Shown piece after piece: positions 15,594 through 19,917 of a stretch of 19,917 bases of DNA. Made by a program: the position numbers and the translations under genes. Below the pieces are notes generated by a model that saw only the letters and a list, made by a program, of their open reading frames with translations, searched no databases and was not told the origin of the DNA. Source of the DNA: DATGQT01 sp033720695 (GTDB lineage Bacteria; Bacteroidota; Rhodothermia; Rhodothermales; Rubricoccaceae); the NCBI GenBank assembly GCA_033720695.1, contig JAWWCA010000040.1, positions 1 through 19,917 of the forward strand. Reading direction: 5' to 3'. Every line of letters begins with the position of its first letter. Within the stretch, counting starts at the first letter, position 1.

Positions 15594-16287
15594 TAACTCC
15601 TTGACGCGCTGTCTCCGTCGCCGGGTGCGCCAGGCGGATGCCAGCCGTCCCTCCTGAGGCCGGAGCCTCGGATCAACGGGATCTGCCGGCGCGCTGGCGC
15701 GCGGCGCGGAGGCGCTCTCGGCGGACGCACAAAAGCGCGTACGCCTGCGGCGTGTGCACCAGCACGCCCTTCGGATGCCGAAGCATCCTCCGGGGAGTGT
15801 GCTGGGCAGCCTCCCTTCCACAGACCGCATCGGGGGGCACCCGATGCGACCGCTTCCGAGGAGGCACCGCACAGTCCGTACTTTCATCCAAGCAGCGGCT
15901 CGTCGGTGGGCCGGCCCGAGGGCCGGCTCCCGTGCGAGCGCCGGTCGCCGCCTTGCGGCCTCGACCGGGTGAGGCACCGGTGCTCTACGCGTGGCGAAGC
16001 ACCGGGCGGGCCGGGCTCACCACCTCGGAGCACGCCCGACACCGATCAGCACATCTCGGCTCGGTTCCGAGGAACCGGCGCTCCGAAGAGCGCTCCCACC
16101 TCGCAGCGAGGCTGCGCGTGGGCCGTCGAGGAAGCCAGTCGGGCAGGCTCTCTTCCGAGAACGATGCCTCAGCGCTGCGAGGAAGACCTCATGCAGCCTG
16201 GAGAACTCAGTCACGTCAAGGAACACGCCCCGGAGGGCGCGGTGCTCATCCGGCTGCCGCACGAAGCGGCGTGCCGTCGAGCACTGG
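15552..16287 (-). ncRNA. Candidate large structured RNA, about 735 nt, family not recognised
   Basis: No frame here gives a credible protein, but the minus strand is packed with perfect hairpins. Stems are at 15656-15669, 15773-15788, 15827-15847, 15910-15927, 15947-15959 (inside 15941-15946/15963-15968), 15977-16005, 16062-16077, 16078-16093, 16099-16111, 16226-16239 and 16256-16270. Four have C(UNCG)G tetraloops on the minus strand (loops at 15661-15664, 15779-15782, 16084-16087 and 16231-16234). Longer pairings enclose branches: 16144-16149/16195-16200 with 16151-16156/16181-16186, and 16242-16247/16279-16284. The last begins about 6 bases after a promoter-like element. The 3' end is the terminator at 15552-15593. 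I looked for the conserved sequences of RNase P RNA, tmRNA, SRP RNA and group II intron domain V and found none. The exact ends and whether it is expressed are inferred. Confidence 0.55.
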
Positions 16288-16289
16288 GA

Positions 16290-16320
16290 CCAATAAACCG
16301 ACGGGCATGGTGGGTGTCAA
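16290..16320 (-). promoter_or_regulatory. Promoter of the candidate structured RNA
   Basis: The minus strand reads TTGACA (16320-16315) and TTTATTGG (16297-16290). Counting from TTG, 20 bases separate the two elements, the same spacing as before the Wzi-like gene. The second element matches TAnnTTTG only in part. The first RNA helix (16284-16279 strand) begins about 6 bases after it, as expected for a start site. Confidence 0.45.
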
Positions 16321-16334
16321 GAGCGCATGAAGCG

Positions 16335-16349
16335 GAAGTTTTCCACTTC
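16335..16349. repeat. Short inverted repeat upstream of the RNA promoter
   Basis: GAAGT-TTTCC-ACTTC is a 5-bp inverted repeat around a 5-base centre, 15-29 bases upstream of the -33 element at 16320. It could be an operator or a UP-like site. It is too short to be certain. Confidence 0.25.
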
Positions 16350-16395
16350 TCCACCACCGTCCACACGCGGGGAGGGTTCTCGGCGCCGGCCCGGA

Positions 16396-16430
16396 ACACG
16401 AGAGGCCCGACCGGGCCGGGCCTCTCGTGT
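16396..16430. other. 14-bp perfect hairpin without T-tract
   Basis: ACACGAGAGGCCCG (16396-16409) pairs perfectly with 16417-16430 around a 7-base loop. Neither strand has a run of T after it, so it is not a standard terminator. It marks the upstream side of the RNA locus much as the 15-bp terminator marks the downstream side. It could reduce read-through in either direction. Confidence 0.5.
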
Positions 16431-16491
16431 CGCGACCGGGTCCTCCACACGCGTCTTCCACGCTGCAGATGCCAGGCGGCATGAGGTGCTC

Positions 16492-16523
16492 TAAAGCTAC
16501 GCGCAGCCGGCGGGCGATGCCAA
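16492..16523 (-). promoter_or_regulatory. Second minus-strand promoter-like element
   Basis: The minus strand has TTG (16523-16521), 21 bases, then TAGCTTTA (16499-16492), closely matching the window's TAnCTT elements. It would drive transcription towards the structured RNA, adding about 200 bases at its 5' end, including the 14-bp hairpin. Confidence 0.4.
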
Positions 16524-16536
16524 GACTCTGCCGGCT

Positions 16537-16609
16537 TCAATAACAGCGCTCCCTCCCGTCTTCACGATTTGATGATCCCGACCTCGGGTCAATAACAGCC
16601 ATCCCTCCC
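16537..16609 (-). repeat. Two 21-bp direct repeats, 52 bp apart
   Basis: Positions 16537-16557 and 16589-16609 share TCAATAACAGC, two differing bases, then TCCCTCCC (19 of 21 identical). The spacing of 52 bp is about five helical turns, so proteins bound to the two copies would lie on one face. They lie between the second minus promoter and the lipoprotein gene and may be regulator sites. No other feature is seen in 16610-16731. Confidence 0.5.
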
Positions 16610-16731
16610 CTCAGCCTCTCCACCGATCGGGGGCCGCTCCCGCCGGACCGACCGGTCCTGGCCAGCGGGCGCGCCGACCTCCAGAATCACTCGAAGTGTG
16701 ACGCGCCCCGACAACCGGACGGCAGCGCACG

Positions 16732-16739
16732 TAGCTTTC
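16732..16739 (+). promoter_or_regulatory. -7-like element of the lipoprotein gene
   Basis: TAGCTTTC, 20 bases before the ATG at 16760, matches the TAnnTTTG class. No TTG at about 20 bases upstream was found. The short distance implies a very short 5' leader. Confidence 0.4.
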
Positions 16740-16759
16740 TCCCTCCCCAACTTTTTTCG

Positions 16760-17563
16760 ATGCGCCTCTCCCCCGTCCTCGTCCTGGCCGCGCTGGCGGC
16801 CTGCACCCCTGCCGAGCCGAGCGCCGACGCCCCCTCCCCGCCCGAGCTCTCGCCGCGTCCCACGCTGGTGACCGCCGCCGACACCCTCGCGTGGCGCATC
16901 ACCGAGGCGGCGGGCGGGCTCGACGCCTGGCACGCCCTCCCCCGGCTCCGCTTCGACTTCGCCGTCGTCCGCGAGTCGACCGAGGTGTTCCGCGCGCGCC
17001 ACCTCTGGGACCGCGCGTCGGGCCGCTACCGCGTCGAGTACCCCATCGGGGAGGACTCGACGCTGGTCGCCCTCTTCGATCTCCAGCGGTTCAACCCCGC
17101 CGCGCCGGAGGGTACGGTGTTCGTCAACGGCGTGCCGGTGGATTCGGCGGCGGCGCGCGACCGGCTGGCCGAGGCGCACACGCGCCACGTGAACGACGCC
17201 TACTGGCTCCTCGCCCCGCTCAAGCTGTTCGACCCCGGGGTCCGCCGGAGCCTCGTCCCCGACTCCGCCCGCGCCGGGTCGGAGGTGCTGATGCTCTCGT
17301 TCGACGGCGTCGGCCTCACGCCGGGGGACCGGTACTGGCTGACGGCCGATGCAGAGGGGCGCCTTTCGCGGTGGTCGTTCGCCCTCGAAGGGGGCGGGAC
17401 TGGCGCCCACGTCTGGGACGAGTACGTGGCCCTCCCCACCCCTCAGGGCGACCTCCGCCTCTCCACGCGCAAGCGCACCGCGGGGCGAGCCATCCTCACG
17501 CCGGTGCACCCCGCCGAAGGGTTCCCTCCCGACGTATTCGAGCAGCCCCAGCCGGTCCTCTGA
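16760..17563 (+). CDS. Hypothetical lipoprotein
   Basis: This is a 267-residue predicted lipoprotein. The signal MRLSPVLVLAALAAC ends with a lipobox LAAC, giving lipidated Cys15. A Pro/Ser/Ala-rich spacer (16-35) leads to a globular part starting TLAWRITEAAGGLDAWHALPRLRFDF, followed by repeated beta-strand pairs such as GRYRVEYPIGEDSTLVALFD and DRYWLTADAEGRLSRWSF. This layout recalls the LolA/LolB-like half-barrels seen in many lipoproteins and in uncharacterised Bacteroidota lipoproteins that open with a GGL-x2-W motif. I cannot name the family. Its stop overlaps the start of the next gene (TGATG), so the two are coupled. Confidence 0.78.
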   Translation: MRLSPVLVLAALAACTPAEPSADAPSPPELSPRPTLVTAADTLAWRITEAAGGLDAWHALPRLRFDFAVVRESTEVFRARHLWDRASGRYRVEYPIGEDSTLVALFDLQRFNPAAPEGTVFVNGVPVDSAAARDRLAEAHTRHVNDAYWLLAPLKLFDPGVRRSLVPDSARAGSEVLMLSFDGVGLTPGDRYWLTADAEGRLSRWSFALEGGGTGAHVWDEYVALPTPQGDLRLSTRKRTAGRAILTPVHPAEGFPPDVFEQPQPVL

Positions 17564-17913
17564 TGCGGCGTCGCTTCCTCGGCACCCCGCTCCCCGACGC
17601 GCTCTCCCGCGAGGGCCTCGACGTCATCGACCTCCTCCGGAGCAACGCGGCGCAGGACGAGAAGGGTGAGCGGGCGTTCGACTTCATCTACGCCGTGGGG
17701 GAGCACGCGCTCGACTACCACTTCACGCAGCCCCTCGCGCGGCTGGGCGTGGGGGCGCTCACGCGGAAGACTGTGGACGTCGCCCTCGGCGTCGCGCTCA
17801 AGAGCCTCCGCCCGCCCCTCCACCACGTCCTCCGCACCCTCGACGACGGCCAGCTCCGGGCCGTCGCCGACGAGATTGAGTTCCGCCTCTACCCGGATCC
17901 CCACGCGACCTGA
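17563..17913 (+). CDS. Hypothetical 116-aa protein
   Basis: The ATG at 17563 shares one base with the stop of the lipoprotein gene (TGATG), pointing to translational coupling. The 116-residue product is mostly helical and soluble. Parts are DALSREGLDVIDLLRSNAAQ (about 12-31), a middle segment ERAFDFIYAVGEHALDYHFTQPLARLG (about 36-62), and DDGQLRAVADEIEFRLYPDP at the end. No signal peptide or family is recognised. The longer open frame upstream is the shadow of the lipoprotein gene. Confidence 0.68.
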   Translation: MRRRFLGTPLPDALSREGLDVIDLLRSNAAQDEKGERAFDFIYAVGEHALDYHFTQPLARLGVGALTRKTVDVALGVALKSLRPPLHHVLRTLDDGQLRAVADEIEFRLYPDPHAT

Positions 17914-17948
17914 GGCGGCCGCGGATGCCCCCAACGCTCCCTCGTCGG

Positions 17949-17955
17949 TAGCTTC
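17949..17955 (+). promoter_or_regulatory. -7-like element of ddl
   Basis: TAGCTTC, 54 bases before the ddl ATG, is identical to the element before the Wzi-like gene. The upstream TTG is missing. It suggests that ddl-murF has its own promoter despite the 96-base gap after the preceding same-strand gene. Confidence 0.4.
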
Positions 17956-18009
17956 TCGCTTCCGAGGCCACCCGCAGCGCGCCCCGCACCTCCCCATCGT
18001 CCCCCCTCC

Positions 18010-19101
18010 ATGACCAACACGCTGCACGTCGGGCTGATCTACGGCGGGCTCTCCTCCGAGCACGAGGTCTCGATCCGCTCCGCGCGCAACGTGCACGCGG
18101 CGCTCGACCCCTCGACCTACCGGGTCACGCTCCTCTACATCGACCGGAAAGGCGACTGGCGGGTGGTGCCCGCCGACCACCTCGCGTCTGATGGGGGCCG
18201 CGCCGAAGGAGGGGAGGGCGAGAGGCTCCTCTTTGCCCCCGGCCAGAACGGGGGGGCCGTGCTGACGCGCCAGGGCGACACGGCCCCAGAGCCGCTCGGG
18301 CTCGACGTGGCCTTCCCGGTGCTCCACGGCCAGAACGGGGAGGACGGGCGCGTGCAAGGCTTCCTCCAGACGCTCGGCCTGCCCTACGTCGGGCCGGACG
18401 TGCTGGGCTCGGCGGTGTGCATGGACAAGGAGGTCGCCAAGCGGCTCCTCCGGGACGCCGGCCTGCCCATCGTGCCGTTCCGCGTCGTGCGCCGGGGCGA
18501 GCCGCGGCCGACCTACGCGGGGGTGTCCGACGCGCTCGGCTCCGTGCTCTTCGTCAAGCCCGCCAACTCCGGCTCCTCCGTCGGCACCACGAAGGTGGAG
18601 GACGCCTCCAGCTTCCCCGACGCCGTCGATACGGCCTTGCGCTACGACCACAAGGTGCTGATCGAGACGGCGGTCCGCGGGCGGGAGATCGAGTGCGCCG
18701 TCCTCGGCAACGAGACGCCTCGCGCGTCGGTGCCCGGCGAGATCGTCTCGACGGCCCAGTTCTACACCTACGAGGCGAAGTACCTCGACGCCGACGCCTC
18801 GCGCATGGTGGTGCCCGCCGACCTCCCCGAGGCGGTCGCCGACCGCGTCCGTGACCTCGCCGTCGAGGCGTGCCGCGTCCTCGGCTGCGAGGGCATGGCC
18901 CGCGTCGACTTCTTCGTCTCCCACGACGGCGACATCTCCATCAACGAGGTCAACACCATCCCCGGCTTCACCGAGCGGAGCATGTACCCGGTGATGTGGC
19001 AGGAGACCGGCCTCCCCTACCCCGCGCTGCTCGACGCCCTCATCCGGCTCGCCCTCGACCGCCACGCCCGCGACGCCGGGCTCCGAACGACGCGCACGTG
19101 A
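18010..19101 (+). CDS. ddl: D-alanine--D-alanine ligase
   Basis: Ddl joins two D-alanines with ATP to make the dipeptide added by MurF to the peptidoglycan precursor. The protein has 363 residues, matching the longer DdlA-like group. The N-terminal domain starts VGLIYGGLSSEHEVSIRSARN. The ATP-grasp region shows MDKEVAKRLLRDAGLP, FVKPANSGSSVGTTKV and the omega-loop FYTYEAKYLDADA, whose tyrosines fit D-Ala-D-Ala rather than D-Ala-D-lactate specificity. Mg-binding residues are Asp300, Glu313 and Asn315, in VDFFVSHDGD and INEVNTIPGFTERSMYP. Its stop overlaps the murF GTG by 4 bases (GTGA). Confidence 0.96.
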   Translation: MTNTLHVGLIYGGLSSEHEVSIRSARNVHAALDPSTYRVTLLYIDRKGDWRVVPADHLASDGGRAEGGEGERLLFAPGQNGGAVLTRQGDTAPEPLGLDVAFPVLHGQNGEDGRVQGFLQTLGLPYVGPDVLGSAVCMDKEVAKRLLRDAGLPIVPFRVVRRGEPRPTYAGVSDALGSVLFVKPANSGSSVGTTKVEDASSFPDAVDTALRYDHKVLIETAVRGREIECAVLGNETPRASVPGEIVSTAQFYTYEAKYLDADASRMVVPADLPEAVADRVRDLAVEACRVLGCEGMARVDFFVSHDGDISINEVNTIPGFTERSMYPVMWQETGLPYPALLDALIRLALDRHARDAGLRTTRT

Positions 19102-19917
19102 CCTACTCCACCGACACCCGCACGCTCCAGCCCGGCCAGGTCTACGTCGCCATCCGCGGCGAGACCCACGACGGGCACGCGTTCGTCCCGCAGGCCGTCG
19201 AGAAGGGGGCCGCGGGCGTCGTCGTCGAGCGGGCGGTGGACGTGCCCGAGGCCGTCGAGGTGATCCGCGTCGAGGACTCGGTGGGCTACCTCGTCGAGCA
19301 GGCGACGGCGAAGGTGCGGCGCGTCGGCCCGGCCGTCGTCGCCATCACCGGCTCGGCGGGCAAGACGACGGCGCGGACGGCCGTCCACGCCGTCCTCGAC
19401 GAGGCCTTCGACGTCGTCGCCTCCGAGGGCAACAAGAACACCCCGCTCGGCCTCTCGCTCCTCGTGCTCAACGCCGACTTCGACGCCGACACCAAGCTGG
19501 TCCTCGAGATGGGCGCTCGCCTCCCCGGCGACCTCGAGGAGCTGTGCGCGCTGTTCCCCCCGACGGTCTCGGTCGTCCTCAACGTCAAGGGGGTCCACGT
19601 CGAAACGCTCGGGAGCATCGAGGGCGTGGCCCGCGAGAAGGCCGCGCTCGTGCGCGCCCTCGGCCCCGACGGCACGGCCGTCCTCAACGGCGACGACCCG
19701 CGCGTCCGCGCCATGGCCGACGCGAACGCCGGCCGGACGCTCCTCTACGGAACGGGCGACGCCTGCGACGTGCGACCCGAGCGGGTCACCGCCACACTCC
19801 CCATCCTCGGCGACCACGCGATCTACACCGCCCTCGCGGCCCTCAGCGTCGGCTCCGTGTTCGGGATGCGGGACGAGCAGATCAACCGGGGGCTGGAGCG
19901 GATCGTCCCCGAGAAGG
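19098..19917 (+). CDS. murF: MurF-like Mur ligase (3' end outside window)
   Basis: MurF adds D-Ala-D-Ala to UDP-MurNAc-tripeptide. The GTG at 19098 overlaps the ddl stop and leads directly into the first-domain motif STDTRTLQPGQVYVAIRG. The usual 15-20 residues before that motif are therefore missing. The ATP site is ITGSAGKTTARTAV (about 84-97), followed by GNKNTPLGLSLLVLN, LVLEMGARLPGDLEEL, VVLNVKGVHVETLGS, EKAALVRAL and AVLNGDDPRVRAM, all as in MurF. Then the chain passes from CDVRPERVTATLP to LGDHAIYTALAAL with about 20 fewer residues than usual, and the common GRHN-x2-NALAA reads GDHAIYTALAA. Context with ddl argues for MurF. Another Mur-type ligase is possible but less likely. The window ends at about residue 273 of an expected 430-460. 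Confidence 0.87.
   Translation, partial: MTYSTDTRTLQPGQVYVAIRGETHDGHAFVPQAVEKGAAGVVVERAVDVPEAVEVIRVEDSVGYLVEQATAKVRRVGPAVVAITGSAGKTTARTAVHAVLDEAFDVVASEGNKNTPLGLSLLVLNADFDADTKLVLEMGARLPGDLEELCALFPPTVSVVLNVKGVHVETLGSIEGVAREKAALVRALGPDGTAVLNGDDPRVRAMADANAGRTLLYGTGDACDVRPERVTATLPILGDHAIYTALAALSVGSVFGMRDEQINRGLERIVPEK

Noticed and set aside
15871..15886. Group II intron domain V
   Set aside because: GATGAAAG is present, but the AGC triad stem and partner strand are not, and no reverse transcriptase frame is nearby.
15600..16290. RNase P RNA
   Set aside because: A GATGAAAGTACGGACT segment (minus, about 15886-15871) vaguely recalls the GAGGAAAGTCC core, but the matching 3' core (ACAGAA...GGCTTA) is absent and the length is too great.
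15600..16290. tmRNA or a tRNA
   Set aside because: No T-loop GTTCGA or GTTCAA in a proper arm, no CCA-type 3' end, and no tag reading frame were found on the minus strand.
15673..16540. Several frames of 70-230 codons on both strands in the region of the candidate RNA
   Set aside because: None has a recognisable motif or domain, all are rich in Arg, Pro, Ser and Ala, and frames on both strands are equally open. The stems cut across all of them.
1..19917. CRISPR arrays, insertion sequences, prophage or integrase genes
   Set aside because: No regular short repeats with spacers, no transposase or integrase motifs, and no terminal repeats were seen. Gene content is mainly housekeeping and envelope.

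Overview
The window reads as chromosomal DNA of a very GC-rich member of the Bacteroidota/Rhodothermota side of the tree, most likely a Rhodothermia relative such as the Rubricoccaceae. That placement is inferred, not measured. It rests on a PorV/PorQ-type outer-membrane protein, a Wzi-type capsule protein, a DUF5916/CBM9-like outer-membrane protein, a TonB-like protein, the form of the 2-oxoacid dehydrogenase E1, and -7 promoter elements of the TAnnTTTG class. Most starts lack a Shine-Dalgarno sequence and instead follow C-rich leaders. No phage, insertion sequence, CRISPR array or tRNA was seen.

Layout. 1-854 (-): truncated alpha half of a 2-oxoacid dehydrogenase E1. 946-2409 (-) and 2641-4308 (+): a divergent surface-polysaccharide pair, a polyprenyl glycosylphosphotransferase and a Wzi-like barrel. 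4322-5047 (-) and 5143-6255 (-): a TonB-like protein and a PorV/PorQ-like protein. 6468-7682 (+): an RlmI-type 23S rRNA methyltransferase. 7719-11142 (-): a likely five-gene run, yigZ - membrane coiled-coil protein - 94-aa protein - rsmB - dinB. 11250-13811 (+): a large DUF5916 protein. 13830-15323 (-): a tight pssA-purS-clpS operon. 15324-16759: no protein gene. 16760-17913 (+): a coupled lipoprotein/116-aa pair. 18010-19917 (+): ddl and a truncated murF, overlapping by 4 bp, making and attaching D-Ala-D-Ala for peptidoglycan.

The most unusual part is the 1.4-kb stretch at 15324-16759. Its minus strand from about 16287 to 15552 has the marks of a roughly 735-nt structured non-coding RNA. There is a promoter-like pair at the right spacing, a 5' helix starting a few bases beyond it, many perfect hairpins, and four C(UNCG)G tetraloops that form only on the minus strand. 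It ends in a 15-bp terminator stem followed by six T. I could not match it by eye to RNase P RNA, tmRNA, SRP RNA or a group II intron domain V, so it is offered as a candidate undescribed large RNA.

Secondary points are a genome-specific TAnCTT promoter element, a ClpS with Asp in place of the usual pocket Asn, a MurF-like ligase with an unusually short segment before its third domain, and a 94-aa protein that resembles an isolated HK97-fold A-domain.
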